Positions 18,193-27,515 are shown, counted from the stretch's first letter. The stretch: DNA of 64,000 nt from DATMER01 sp963741305 (GCA_963741305.1 CAVUHL010000003.1:1116001-1180000); one strand, 5' to 3'. Numbers and translations: made by a program. Notes: a model not told the origin generated them from the sequence alone.

Positions 18193-18856
18193 CCTCCTTT
18201 CGTACCTGAAAGACATCGGCTACACCGATGTTTATGCTTCCGCCCGGCGGGAGGCAGCTTCTGCTGCCGTGCCTGTCCCGATCGCTGCCGTGCCGGAGTC
18301 CGCCGAGCTGGCCTCTCTTCGGGCAGCCGCCGAAGCCTGCACCCGCTGCCGCCTCGCCCAGGGACGCCAGAAGGTCGTGTTTGGCTCGGGCAACCCCGCG
18401 GCCGAGCTGATGCTCATCGGCGAGGCCCCCGGAGCCGAAGAAGACAAGCAGGGCCTGCCCTTCGTCGGTGCCGCGGGGGAGCTGCTCACCAAGATCATCC
18501 AGGCGATGGACATGCGGCGCGAGGACATCTACATCGCCAACATCCTCAAGTGCCGGCCGCCGGGCAACCGCGATCCCCAGCCTGACGAGATCGCGGCCTG
18601 CCGGGGCTTCCTGGAGCGGCAGATCGAGCTGATCCAGCCCAAGGTGATCGTGGCCCTGGGGCGCATCGCGGCCCAGGCGCTCCTCGGCAACGACGGCCCC
18701 CTGGGCCAGATGCGCGGACAGTGGTACAGCGTCCGGGGCGTCCCGGCCATGGTCACCTACCATCCCGCCGCCCTGCTGCGGAACCAGGGGCTGAAGCGGC
18801 CCACCTGGGAAGACATGCAGCAGGTGCGCGACCGCCTGCGCGAGCTGCGCGCCTGA
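18161..18856 (+). CDS. udg: Family 4 uracil-DNA glycosylase (Fe-S)
   Basis: Removes uracil from DNA. It shows the family 4 motifs GEAPGAEEDKQGLPFVG, ILKCRPPGNRDP and TYHPAALLRN, and the Fe-S cysteines beginning CTRCRLAQGR. An N-terminal extension of about 55 residues before the first Cys is low in conserved features. The start is GTG 18161 (VRTPLQPALADLL), overlapping coaBC by 32 bases, since no ATG lies before the conserved part. Adjacent coaBC and udg are common in this kind of cluster. Confidence 0.9.
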   Translation: MRTPLQPALADLLSYLKDIGYTDVYASARREAASAAVPVPIAAVPESAELASLRAAAEACTRCRLAQGRQKVVFGSGNPAAELMLIGEAPGAEEDKQGLPFVGAAGELLTKIIQAMDMRREDIYIANILKCRPPGNRDPQPDEIAACRGFLERQIELIQPKVIVALGRIAAQALLGNDGPLGQMRGQWYSVRGVPAMVTYHPAALLRNQGLKRPTWEDMQQVRDRLRELRA

Positions 18857-18884
18857 CGAAGTCTTTCTTCGCGGCTTCTTTTTC
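18857..18884 (+). terminator. Possible terminator after udg
   Basis: CGAAG pairs with CTTCG across TCTTT, and a five-T run follows about eight bases later. The gap between stem and T-run is long, so the call is weak. It separates the housekeeping block from the sigma factor gene. Confidence 0.3.
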
Positions 18885-18968
18885 CTGTGCGGATAAGCTA
18901 TAGGCTGGACAAGCCCTTGAGAAAGGTGTTAACTTTCCTTTAGACACAAGCTATTTTTGGGTCGTCGT

Positions 18969-19529
18969 ATGGCAACCCCAGATCATTCGCCTGAGCCGGC
19001 AGCTTCATTCGATGACTTCCTAAGGAGGATGGAGCCCCGGCTCAAACGCCTCCTGGGGACCTATCGTATTCCTCCTGAAGATGCGGAAGATGTGTTGCAG
19101 CAGGCCCTCCTGGCGCTGCTCTACCAGTGGGACCGGGTACGCGACCCGGAGTGCTGGCTGGTCGGAACGCTGAAGCGGCATTGCCTGATGTACTGGCGCA
19201 ACAACCGGCGGCGGATCTACTCGGCGGTGGACTCGACCGTGCTGGAGTGGCTGTCGGAGCCGGTCGCTCCGAGCCAGGAGAGGGCGGACATGCTCTGCGA
19301 CCTGGAGAGCCTGCTGGACCGGCTCCCGTCGCGCTGCCGTTCCCTCCTGCAGCTCCGCTTCCGGATGGGCTTCGAGCCGCCCGAGATCGCGCGCAGGCTG
19401 GGCTATCGGCCCTCGAGCATAGGCAAGATCACGCACCGCTGCCTCGCGGCACTGAGCCGCGAGCTTTTCGCGGCTGGCCTGACCCTTGAAGAGCCCGAGG
19501 ACGCCCTGCGGGCGGCCGAGCGTAGTTAG
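18969..19529 (+). CDS. ECF-type RNA polymerase sigma factor
   Basis: About 186 residues. Region 2 is represented by DAEDVLQQALLALLYQWDRVRDPECWLVGTLK (in parts) and MYWRNNRRR. Region 4 is a helix-turn-helix with LPSRCRSLLQLRFRMGFEPP and EIARRLGYRPSSIGKI. No anti-sigma gene with a zinc finger or membrane anchor lies beside it. ATG 18969 is chosen, since a TTG four codons earlier is less likely; there is no clear Shine-Dalgarno site. TTGAGA and TTTAGA, 16 bases apart at 18917-18944, may be its promoter. Confidence 0.85.
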   Translation: MATPDHSPEPAASFDDFLRRMEPRLKRLLGTYRIPPEDAEDVLQQALLALLYQWDRVRDPECWLVGTLKRHCLMYWRNNRRRIYSAVDSTVLEWLSEPVAPSQERADMLCDLESLLDRLPSRCRSLLQLRFRMGFEPPEIARRLGYRPSSIGKITHRCLAALSRELFAAGLTLEEPEDALRAAERS

Positions 19530-19597
19530 GCTACGCCGAAGCCTTTTCCACCAGAGGGCTTGCGGCGGGCGCTCTCTTCCTGTGTAGTGAATCCCTG

Positions 19598-21205
19598 ATG
19601 GATACGCCGTACCTCCTTCCGCACCAGGACCGCCTCCTGCGCCGCATCGATTCGATGGAGACGCCGCTGGTGCAGGTCTGGGGCTGGCCCGGCAGCGGCA
19701 AATCGGCGCTCCTCCAGGCGCTCCTGGACCGGCACGGCCCCAAAGCACGGGGCCTGAGCCTCGGCGAATTGGAGGACGGGACCGGGCTCCGCAAAACCGT
19801 GGAGGACGCGCACGCCCAAGGGGTGCGCTGGCTCGTGGCACAGGGAGAGGAGCGGGAGCGCCTGGCAGAAATGGCGCGCTGGCTGCCCCCCGGCCAGCGC
19901 CTGGTTTTTGCGGGCGAGGGCCGCTGGGAGGAGGCGCCCCTGGCCGTCTCCGTCCTGCCCCCCCAGGAGATGTTGCTGACTCCGGGCGAGGTGGCCACGC
20001 TCTGGCACCTTCTGACCGGCGAAGTGCCCTCGCCCGAAGCCGGGAGGGTGCTCTGGATGGCGAGCGACGGTTGGTACCGGCCGCTGCGGCTCGCCATCGA
20101 GGCGACCGGCGGCATGGGACTGGATAGCGTCGATCCCGAGGGCCTCTTGGAAGTCGCGCCAGTCCGCTTCTTCCTGCGGCACGAAGTGGTGGAAGCCTTC
20201 GGGGACGAGCAGCTGAAGCTCCTGGACGAGATCCCCTTTGACCGTCCAGGAGATGATTCGTGGAGCGCCATCGACGCCCGTGGCCTGTGGGTGGAAGGGG
20301 AAGAGAGGGACCGCCTTCCCACCCTCCTGGTGGCCTTCCTGGAGCGGGAGCGGCAACGCCGGCACCGGCCCGGAAAGCCGGAATCCCAGCCCGCTCCGCC
20401 CACGCTTCCGGCGTCTGCAGGCATCGCGGGCGTCGAGGGGACGCCCGTCTACTCCCTCGGCTTTCTCGGCAGCCCGTTCGCCCGGCGCCGCGATCCGGAC
20501 GGCACGGAAGTAGAGCTGGACTGCCGCCTCAAGCGCGCGTTCCAGGTCCTGGCCTACCTGGCCTCCTCTCCGGGCCTGGAGGCCGGCCGCGAGGATCTGA
20601 TGGAAGCGGTCTGGCCCACCGAGGGCGAGCGCACCATCGACCGCAACTTCCATCCGACGCTGAGCCACCTGCGCCGCGCCCTGGAGGCCGGCCGGAAGGA
20701 CGAAACCCCGCCCCTGCTCTTCCGCAAGGGGGTCTACCGGCTCAACCCGGACCTCATCTGGGAGATCGACGCCCTGGAGCTCGACCGCCTGGTTAAAGAG
20801 GGCCGGGGCAGGCTCGACCGCGGCGATGCTCCTGCCGCGGCCCAGAGCTGGGAGAACGCCTGGCGCCTCTACCGCGGCCCCTTCCTTCCTGGCGTCTACG
20901 AGCCCTGGGTCGCGGACCGCCGCGAGAGGTACCAGCGCCTCTACCTGGAGCTGCTGCGCGAGCTCGGCGACCTCTATCTCAAGCTGGAGAAGCCCGAGCA
21001 GGCCATGGACGCCTACCGCTCGGTGCTGCTCGAGGATCCGCTCCAGGAGCGCGTTCATCTGGCGGTGATGCGGCTCTACGCCAGCCAGGGCCGCCGCGAC
21101 CTGGTGCGCCGCCAGTATGACCGGCTCTGCACCCTGCTGCTCGAAGAGCTGGGCGTCGAGCCCAATCCCCAGACCACCCGTGACTATCACCGCCTCATGG
21201 AATAG
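19598..21205 (+). CDS. P-loop and BTAD-domain transcriptional regulator
   Basis: A 535-residue protein. Residues about 20-230 are an ATPase-like segment with Walker A GWPGSGKSALL near residue 30, without a clear Walker B. Residues about 290-390 look like an OmpR-type winged helix (VYSLGFLGSPFARRRD, EDLMEAVWP, TLSHLRRALEAG). Residues about 395-530 are a bacterial transcriptional activation domain of TPR helices (WENAWRLYRGPFLPG, LLRELGDLYLKLEKPEQAM, YDRLCTLLLEELGVEPNP). SARP/AfsR-like proteins usually have the DNA-binding part first; here the order is reversed. It probably reads a signal and controls nearby genes; the ligand is unknown. It follows the ECF sigma gene. Confidence 0.78.
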   Translation: MDTPYLLPHQDRLLRRIDSMETPLVQVWGWPGSGKSALLQALLDRHGPKARGLSLGELEDGTGLRKTVEDAHAQGVRWLVAQGEERERLAEMARWLPPGQRLVFAGEGRWEEAPLAVSVLPPQEMLLTPGEVATLWHLLTGEVPSPEAGRVLWMASDGWYRPLRLAIEATGGMGLDSVDPEGLLEVAPVRFFLRHEVVEAFGDEQLKLLDEIPFDRPGDDSWSAIDARGLWVEGEERDRLPTLLVAFLERERQRRHRPGKPESQPAPPTLPASAGIAGVEGTPVYSLGFLGSPFARRRDPDGTEVELDCRLKRAFQVLAYLASSPGLEAGREDLMEAVWPTEGERTIDRNFHPTLSHLRRALEAGRKDETPPLLFRKGVYRLNPDLIWEIDALELDRLVKEGRGRLDRGDAPAAAQSWENAWRLYRGPFLPGVYEPWVADRRERYQRLYLELLRELGDLYLKLEKPEQAMDAYRSVLLEDPLQERVHLAVMRLYASQGRRDLVRRQYDRLCTLLLEELGVEPNPQTTRDYHRLME

Positions 21206-21245
21206 GGTTGTCCGGCCCCTCCCCATCTGCTAGCTTCCGCGCCGG

Positions 21246-23009
21246 ATGAAACCCACGCCCCTGCGAGCCGTCTGCCTCGGCGGCTTCCTCTACGGATCGA
21301 TCGTGTACGGGCTCGTCCTGTCGCTGATCCACGTCCTGCACAACCGCCTGGGGACGCGCGATGCCCTCGTGGCCTGGGTGATCTTCAGCCTGCTCTACGG
21401 GCTCGGCGCCGCGGCTGTCTTCCTGCTGGGCTACGGGCTGGCAAGACGCCGGGTCGAGCGCGGAGCGTGGATCGGGCTCCTGCTCTTCAACCTGGGCTTC
21501 TGGGAGCTGTTCTGGCTCCACGGGCTGACTTACGACCAGTACCCCTTCGGCCATCTTTCCGGGGCGGGAGGCATGGTCGCCTTCGTAGCTGTCCTCGTGG
21601 CGCTCATCGCCATCGCCGTGACGATCGCCTCCTGGCTGCTGTTCCGGCTCCTTCTGGCGCTCTGGCGCCGCGGCTGGCTTTCCCGGGCAGCCATTGCGGC
21701 CTTCCTACTGGGCTTGATCGTTCATGCCGCGGCCCCGCTCTACGCGGGCAAGCCCTGGGCCATGGGCAAGGCGGCGAGCCCGGCGCCCAAAATTCAGGTG
21801 GAGGAGACTGGGGTCAAGGTCGCCCTGGTGGGGCTCGACGGCTCCGACTGGAAAGTCCTCCGCCCCATGATCGACAAGGGCGAGCTGCCATCGTTCGCCG
21901 GGATGATCAAGAACGGCTCGACAGCCAGCCTCGCGACCTTCCCGGACTCGAACTCGGCGGTCATCTGGACCTCCATCTACACCGGCGTCCTGCCTGAGCA
22001 TCACGGCGCGCTCGATTTCTACCGCATCGACCTGCCCGGCCTGAGTGGTGAAGGGCTGTTCCCGGTCCATCGCACCTTCTTCAAGGAACTGACCGGTATC
22101 CTCGCCAAGGTGGGCCTGTCGCGGCAGCGGATGATCAACCGGTACTCGGTCCACGCCCTGCCCATCTGGGAGATTGCCGATCACGCGAAAATGACCATCG
22201 GAGTCGTCGACGGCTACTTCTACTCGTTCCCGGCCATCGTCCCCTCCAGGAAGGAGAGCTACTTCCTCTCCTATGGCCTGGACGGTTATGCCCAGGAGCC
22301 CGGCGGCAAGAAGATGGAAGAGGTAGAGCTGTTCGTTCAGCCCTCGAGCCTGTGGCGCGAGCTGCGGCCTCTGCTCGACCTACCCGACTTCGAGTGGCAG
22401 TCGGCCGCGGTGCTCCGGCTCCTGGACGAGCGGCCTCAGCCCAGGTTCCTGAACGTCTACACCCACGAGCCCGACACGGTCCAGCACCTGTTCTGGAAGT
22501 GGTACCAGCCGCAATACTTCCTCGGGGTCGATGAGGAGGAGGTCCGGGAGAAGGGGGACCGCATCCCCGCCATGCAGCGGGGGTTCGATACCTTCCTCGG
22601 CAAGCTGCAGCAGAAGCTGAGCCCGGACACGGTGCTGATCGTCGCCTCGGACCACGGCCACGCCCCGACGATCCTCCACCAGGACTTCTACACGCAGCAC
22701 CGTCACGGCCCGCCGGGAATCCTGCTGATGCAGGGCGGACCGGTGAAGCCCGGCGTGGTGATCGAAGGGGCGCACATCCTCGACCTGTATCCGACGATGC
22801 TCTACCTGCTCGGGCTGCCTGTGCCGAAGGATGCGGCGGGCAAGGTCATGCTGGATGCGCTCGATCCGGAGTTCGTACGCCGCCATCCCGTGCGTACGAT
22901 CCCGACCTACGACGTCCTCGGGCCAGCCGAGGGGCTCCCCGGAGGGCGGCGGGAGAGCGGGCAGGATCAGCGGGAGCTGGAGAAGCTCAAGGCTCTCGGC
23001 TACATCTGA
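21246..23009 (+). CDS. Membrane-anchored alkaline phosphatase superfamily protein (type I phosphodiesterase-like)
   Basis: The N-terminal 190 residues contain about five hydrophobic helices. The rest is an alkaline-phosphatase-superfamily domain: GLDGSDWKVLRPM, the nucleophile region NSAVIWTSIYTGVLPEHHG, the metal ligands NVYTHEPDTVQH, and ASDHGHAP. Such enzymes cleave phosphodiesters or transfer phospho-groups at the outer face of the inner membrane. The acceptor is unknown. Its end, ELEKLKALGYI, is typical of the nucleotide-pyrophosphatase-like group. It stands just before the NDP-sugar cluster and may act on a cell-surface glycan or lipid. Confidence 0.82.
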   Translation: MKPTPLRAVCLGGFLYGSIVYGLVLSLIHVLHNRLGTRDALVAWVIFSLLYGLGAAAVFLLGYGLARRRVERGAWIGLLLFNLGFWELFWLHGLTYDQYPFGHLSGAGGMVAFVAVLVALIAIAVTIASWLLFRLLLALWRRGWLSRAAIAAFLLGLIVHAAAPLYAGKPWAMGKAASPAPKIQVEETGVKVALVGLDGSDWKVLRPMIDKGELPSFAGMIKNGSTASLATFPDSNSAVIWTSIYTGVLPEHHGALDFYRIDLPGLSGEGLFPVHRTFFKELTGILAKVGLSRQRMINRYSVHALPIWEIADHAKMTIGVVDGYFYSFPAIVPSRKESYFLSYGLDGYAQEPGGKKMEEVELFVQPSSLWRELRPLLDLPDFEWQSAAVLRLLDERPQPRFLNVYTHEPDTVQHLFWKWYQPQYFLGVDEEEVREKGDRIPAMQRGFDTFLGKLQQKLSPDTVLIVASDHGHAPTILHQDFYTQHRHGPPGILLMQGGPVKPGVVIEGAHILDLYPTMLYLLGLPVPKDAAGKVMLDALDPEFVRRHPVRTIPTYDVLGPAEGLPGGRRESGQDQRELEKLKALGYI

Positions 23010-23037
23010 GGCGCGATAGACTTTCCAGGGAGACTCC

Positions 23038-23838
23038 ATGATCGACAAACGTGACATGCCGGTGGTGATCCTTTGTGGCGGCCAGGGAACCCGGCTGCGC
23101 GAGGAGACCGAGTACCGGCCCAAGCCGATGGTGGAGATCGGCACGCGCCCGATCCTCTGGCACATCATGAAGATCTACGGCGCCTACGGCCTCGACCGCT
23201 TCGTGCTCTGCCTCGGCTACAAGGGCTGGGAGATCAAGCAGTACTTCCTCCGCTACCGGGAGATGCTCTGCGACTTCACGCTCTCGATGGACGGCTCGCA
23301 GCCGATCGAGCTCCACAACCGGGACGGCTACGAGCCCTGGCAGGTGACTTGTGCCGAGACCGGGGCCGACACCGCCACGGGCGCGCGCCTCTGGCTCGTA
23401 CGGAACTACGTGAAGTCCCCGACCTTCTGCTTCACCTACGGCGATGCGGTGGGAAACGTGGACATCGACGCCCTGCTCGACTTCCACTGGTCCCAGGGAC
23501 GGATCGCGACCGTGACCGGCGTCCATCCGACCTCGCGTTACGGCGAGATGCATGTGAACCCCCTGGATACCAGCGAAGTGGTGGAGTTCGCCGAGAAGCC
23601 GGCCGCGGAAGGCGTCGTGAGCGGCGGCTTCTTCGTGTTCCAACGCGAAGTGTTCGACTACCTGGACGACGACCCGCAGCTCTTCCTGGAGCAGCAGCCG
23701 CTCCGGAAGCTGGCGCGCGACGGCCAGCTCTCGGTCTACCTGCACGAGGGCTTCTGGCATCCCATGGACACCTACCGCGACTACCTGCACCTCAACAACC
23801 TCTGGAAGCAAGGGGAGACGCCCTGGAAGATCTGGTGA
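23038..23838 (+). CDS. rfbF: Glucose-1-phosphate cytidylyltransferase
   Basis: Makes CDP-glucose from CTP and glucose-1-phosphate, the entry to CDP-linked 3,6-dideoxy and branched sugars. The 266 residues show the nucleotidyltransferase signature GGQGTRLREETEYRPKPMVE, CLGYKGWEIKQYF, FTYGDAVGNVD and HPTSRYGEM. The end HPMDTYRDYLHLNNLW matches the family. First gene of a coupled five-gene unit. CDP-glucose 4,6-dehydratase is not in the window. Confidence 0.92.
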   Translation: MIDKRDMPVVILCGGQGTRLREETEYRPKPMVEIGTRPILWHIMKIYGAYGLDRFVLCLGYKGWEIKQYFLRYREMLCDFTLSMDGSQPIELHNRDGYEPWQVTCAETGADTATGARLWLVRNYVKSPTFCFTYGDAVGNVDIDALLDFHWSQGRIATVTGVHPTSRYGEMHVNPLDTSEVVEFAEKPAAEGVVSGGFFVFQREVFDYLDDDPQLFLEQQPLRKLARDGQLSVYLHEGFWHPMDTYRDYLHLNNLWKQGETPWKIW

Positions 23839-25055
23839 TCAATTGCCGCTTCTGCGGCGCGCGGCTGGGGCACGTCTTCGTGGACCTCGGAGCCCAGCCG
23901 CTCGCGAACTCCTACCTGGAGCCGGAGCATCTGCGCCGGCCCGAGCCGTTCTATCCGCTCTGCGTCTACGTCTGCGGCGAGTGCTTCCTCGTCCAGCTCC
24001 CCGAGGAAGAGCGGCCCGACGCGATCTTCAGCGACTACGCCTACTTCTCCTCCTACTCGGAAAGCTGGCTCCGCCATGCCCGCCTCTACGCCGAGGCCAT
24101 GATCGAGCGCTTCGGCCTTGGTTCCGAGCACCGGGTCATCGAGATCGCGAGCAACGACGGCTACCTCCTGCGCTGGTTCAAGGACCGGGGCATCCCCGTC
24201 CTCGGCATCGAGCCGGCCCGCAATGTGGCCGAGGCGGCTGAGGCCGCGGGCATTCCCACCCAGGTCTGCTTCTTCGGAACGGAAACCGCTCTTGAGCTGC
24301 CCGCAAAAGCCGACCTCCTGGTAGGCAACAACGTGCTCGCCCACGTGCCGGACCTGAACGATTTCGTGAAAGGGCTCAAGGCCGCGCTCGCTCCGGAAGG
24401 CGTGCTCACCATGGAGTTCCCCCACCTGCTCCGGCTGATGGACGAGGACCAGTTCGACACGATCTACCACGAGCACTACTCCTATTTCTCATTCCTGACA
24501 GCAAGGAAAGTCTTCGCCGCCCATGGCCTGAGCGTCTTCGATGTGGAAGAGCTGCCCACCCATGGCGGATCGCTCCGCATCTACGCGCGCCATCAGGAAG
24601 ACGCTTCGAAGCCGGTGGAGCCGAGGGTGATCGAGTTGTTGGCCCGCGAAGAGGCCGCCGGCCTCGGAAGCCTTGACGCCTACCGCTCCTTCGCGCAACG
24701 GGTCGGGCGGGTGAAGCGCGGCCTGCTCCGGTTCCTGATCCAGGCGAAGGAGGATGGGAAGTCCGTCGTGGGCTACGGCGCGCCAGCCAAGGGCAACACG
24801 CTCCTCAACTACTGCGGCGTGCGCACCGACTTCCTCGACTACACGGTCGACCTGAGCCCTCACAAGCAGGGGCGGTATCTGCCAGGCACGCGCATCCCGG
24901 TCTTCGCGCCCGACCGCATCCGCGAGACCCGGCCGGACTACGTGCTCATCCTGCCCTGGAACCTCAAGGAGGAGATCACGGCGCAGATGTCCGACGTCCG
25001 CTCCTGGGGCGGCAAGTTCGTGGTGGCGATCCCCGAGGTCCGGATTTCCGAATGA
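23835..25055 (+). CDS. NDP-sugar C-methyltransferase-type protein
   Basis: A 406-residue protein with the three-part layout of sugar C-methyltransferases. There is an N-terminal zinc-binding part (CRFCG and CGECFLVQL), a central Rossmann methyltransferase (VIEIASNDGYLLRWF, LLVGNNVLAHVPDLNDF) and a C-terminal domain (SVVGYGAPAKGNTLLNYCG). YHEHYSYFS carries the His-Tyr positions used as catalytic base in TylC3/CloU relatives. The start is GTG 23835, overlapping the rfbF stop (GTGA), because the Cys-rich part needs it. It would add a methyl branch to a CDP- or dTDP-keto sugar. Confidence 0.85.
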   Translation: MINCRFCGARLGHVFVDLGAQPLANSYLEPEHLRRPEPFYPLCVYVCGECFLVQLPEEERPDAIFSDYAYFSSYSESWLRHARLYAEAMIERFGLGSEHRVIEIASNDGYLLRWFKDRGIPVLGIEPARNVAEAAEAAGIPTQVCFFGTETALELPAKADLLVGNNVLAHVPDLNDFVKGLKAALAPEGVLTMEFPHLLRLMDEDQFDTIYHEHYSYFSFLTARKVFAAHGLSVFDVEELPTHGGSLRIYARHQEDASKPVEPRVIELLAREEAAGLGSLDAYRSFAQRVGRVKRGLLRFLIQAKEDGKSVVGYGAPAKGNTLLNYCGVRTDFLDYTVDLSPHKQGRYLPGTRIPVFAPDRIRETRPDYVLILPWNLKEEITAQMSDVRSWGGKFVVAIPEVRISE

Positions 25056-25579
25056 TTTTCAAGGAGACTCCGCTCGCGGGTGCGTACGTCCTGGAGCCGG
25101 AGCGCTTCGAAGACGACCGGGGCTTCTTCGCCCGCACCTACGACCGCGACCAGTTCGAAGCGCACGGCCTCGACCCCGAGATGATCCAGTGCAGCGTCTC
25201 CTTCAATCACCGGCGGGGAACCCTGCGCGGCCTCCACTTCCAGTCCGCGCCCTATGAAGAGATCAAGCTCGTGCGCTGCACCCGCGGCCGGATCTGGGAT
25301 GTGATCGTGGACGTCTGCCCCGGCTCGTCCACCCGCGGGCAGCACTTCGCCGTGGTGCTCTCGGCAGAGGAGGGCAACGCCCTCTATGTCCCCAAGGGGA
25401 TGGCCCATGGATTCATCACCCTGGAAGATGCGACAGAAGTCTTCTATCAGATTTCCGAGCGCTACTCGCCCGATCATTCCCGCGGCTACCGCTGGGACGA
25501 TCCCACCTTCGCAATTCCCTGGCCGGAGCCGGTCGAGGTGATGTCCGATAAGGACCGCAACCTCCCGTTCTTCCTATGA
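25052..25579 (+). CDS. dTDP-4-dehydrorhamnose 3,5-epimerase family protein
   Basis: A 175-residue cupin. FEDDRGFFARTYDRDQF and SVSFNHRRGTLRGLHFQ carry the catalytic His region, and PKGMAHGFITLEDATEVFYQ and YRWDDPTFAIPWP are the RmlC C-terminal landmarks. It epimerises a 4-keto-6-deoxy sugar; with an rfbF-type partner the substrate could be CDP-linked. The start overlaps the methyltransferase stop (ATGA). Confidence 0.88.
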   Translation: MIFKETPLAGAYVLEPERFEDDRGFFARTYDRDQFEAHGLDPEMIQCSVSFNHRRGTLRGLHFQSAPYEEIKLVRCTRGRIWDVIVDVCPGSSTRGQHFAVVLSAEEGNALYVPKGMAHGFITLEDATEVFYQISERYSPDHSRGYRWDDPTFAIPWPEPVEVMSDKDRNLPFFL

Positions 25580-26832
25580 CCGACATGATGCGCTTCATCG
25601 CGGACCTCTATCCGATCTGCCGCAGCATCACGGGCAACGGCGTGCGCCAGACGCTGGCGAAAGTGGGGGAGCGCATCCGCTTGCAAGTCCACGAAGTCCC
25701 GACCGGCACGCAGGCCTTCGACTGGACCGTGCCCAGGGAGTGGAACATCCGGGACGCCTGGATCAAGGATCCGCACGGCAGGAAGATCGTGGACTTCCAG
25801 CACCTCAACCTGCACGTCCTCAACTACAGCGTGCCGGTCCACAAAAAGGTTTCTCTGGCGGAGCTGAAGGAGCACCTGTTCACCCTTCCTGACCAGCCTG
25901 GGCTCGTGCCGTACCGCACCTCCTACTACCGGGAAGCCTGGGGCTTCTGCATGGCCCATCACCAATGGCTGGGCTTGGAGGAGGGCGAGTACGAGATATG
26001 CATCGACTCGACCCTGGAGGATGGCTCGCTGACCTACGGCGAGTGCTTCCTCAAGGGAAAGACGGAGCGGGAAGTGTTGATCTCCTGCCACGTCTGCCAT
26101 CCCTCGCTCTGCAACGACAACCTTTCCGGCCTGGCGGTCTGCACCTTCCTGGCCGAGGAGCTCGCGAAAGCGCCGCGGCGGCTGTCCTACCGCTTCGTCT
26201 TCATCCCCGGCACGATCGGCTCGATCACCTGGCTTGCGCTCAACGATTCGAGCCGCATCACCGCTGGCCTTGTAGCCGCGAACCTGGGAGATTCCGGGCA
26301 TTTCCATTACAAGAAGACCCGCCAGGGAGATGCTGAGATCGATCGCGCCGTGCTTCAGGTGTTGAGAGGGAAGGAGCACGGGGTGGAGGATTTCGTCCCC
26401 TTCGGCTACGACGAGCGCCAGTACAGCTCTCCCGGTTTCAACCTGCCGGTGGGCTCGCTCACACGCACACCTTATGGCCGCTATCCCGAGTACCACACGT
26501 CGGCGGACAACCTCGATTTCATCAAAGCTGAGAGCCTGGAAGGCTCTCTCAAGACTTATCTATCCGTGATGAACGTCCTGGAGGGGAACCGGCGCTATCA
26601 AAACCTCAATCCCAACTGCGAGCCGCAGCTCGGCCGCCGCGGTCTCTACAGAATGATCGGCGGCGACGATTCCGCAAGGCAGCGCGAGCTCGCCCTGCTC
26701 TGGGTGCTCAACCTTTCGGACGGCGAGCACGGCCTCCTCGACATCGCCGAGAGATCGGGCATGCCCTTCGAAGCAATCCAGGCCGCCGCCGAGGCGCTCC
26801 TGGAAGTCGACCTGCTGAAGGAGCTGCCATGA
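25576..26832 (+). CDS. DUF4910 (aminopeptidase-like) protein
   Basis: A 418-residue protein of the DUF4910 type found inside polysaccharide gene clusters. The metal-site-like segment SCHVCHPSLCNDNLSGLAV, then FIPGTIGSITWL and TPYGRYPEYHTSADNLDF, resemble M28 peptidases. The N-terminal PICRSITGNGVRQTL is a strong family word, and the C-terminus is a winged-helix-like segment (LSDGEHGLLDIAERSGMPF, in parts). Peptidase activity is unproved; a deacylase or amidohydrolase role on a sugar is possible. It overlaps both neighbours by four bases. Confidence 0.78.
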   Translation: MTDMMRFIADLYPICRSITGNGVRQTLAKVGERIRLQVHEVPTGTQAFDWTVPREWNIRDAWIKDPHGRKIVDFQHLNLHVLNYSVPVHKKVSLAELKEHLFTLPDQPGLVPYRTSYYREAWGFCMAHHQWLGLEEGEYEICIDSTLEDGSLTYGECFLKGKTEREVLISCHVCHPSLCNDNLSGLAVCTFLAEELAKAPRRLSYRFVFIPGTIGSITWLALNDSSRITAGLVAANLGDSGHFHYKKTRQGDAEIDRAVLQVLRGKEHGVEDFVPFGYDERQYSSPGFNLPVGSLTRTPYGRYPEYHTSADNLDFIKAESLEGSLKTYLSVMNVLEGNRRYQNLNPNCEPQLGRRGLYRMIGGDDSARQRELALLWVLNLSDGEHGLLDIAERSGMPFEAIQAAAEALLEVDLLKELP

Positions 26833-27515
26833 AAGGACAGACGGCCCTGATCACCGGCGCCAGCGGCGGCATCGGCTCCGCCATAGCCCGCTCTCTCGCC
26901 GAGGAAGGCGTCCGTCTCTTCCTCGTTGGAAGGAATCTGGAGAAGCTGACCGTAGCCGGAGAAGCTTTTCAAGCCGATCTGACGGACGACGCCCAGCTCC
27001 GCGCCACGGCGGCGAAGGTGCGCGAGGTCTTCGGAGGAGTGGACCTCCTGATCCACAGCATCGGACTCTTCCGAGCCGGCCCGATCGAGACCTTGCCGGT
27101 CGAAGACCTCGACGCCCAGTACCGGGTGAACCTCAGGGTCCCCTACCTCCTCACCCAGGAGCTGCTTCCCTCCCTGATCGAGCGCCAGGGCCAGGTTGTC
27201 TTCATCAACTCCGGCGCCGGCTCCCACCCCGCGCGGGGAAGCTGGGGCGCCTACTCCGCGACCAAGCACGCCCTGCGCGCCCTCGCCGACTCGCTGAGGG
27301 ACGAGGTCAACCGTAAGGGAGTGCGGGTGCTCACCGTCTTCCCGGGCCGCACCGCCACCCCCATGCAGGAAGAGGTTCACCGCTTCGAAGGCCGGCCCTA
27401 CGACCCCTCGCGCTTTCTCCAGCCCGAGGACGTTGCCGCCTCTGTCCTCCAGGCCTTGCGCCTGCCCCGGACCGCGGAGCTGACCGACCTGCACATCCGG
27501 CCGATGCAGGGATAA
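26829..27515 (+). CDS. Short-chain dehydrogenase/reductase
   Basis: A 228-residue SDR with the cofactor motif TGASGGIGSAIA, the NAG-equivalent region LIHSIG, a Ser in NSGAG and the catalytic YSATK. SSLIERQGQ-type helices surround these. The substrate is not predictable; as the last gene of the sugar cluster it may reduce a keto group of the sugar. Its ATG overlaps the DUF4910 stop. Confidence 0.85.
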   Translation: MKGQTALITGASGGIGSAIARSLAEEGVRLFLVGRNLEKLTVAGEAFQADLTDDAQLRATAAKVREVFGGVDLLIHSIGLFRAGPIETLPVEDLDAQYRVNLRVPYLLTQELLPSLIERQGQVVFINSGAGSHPARGSWGAYSATKHALRALADSLRDEVNRKGVRVLTVFPGRTATPMQEEVHRFEGRPYDPSRFLQPEDVAASVLQALRLPRTAELTDLHIRPMQG

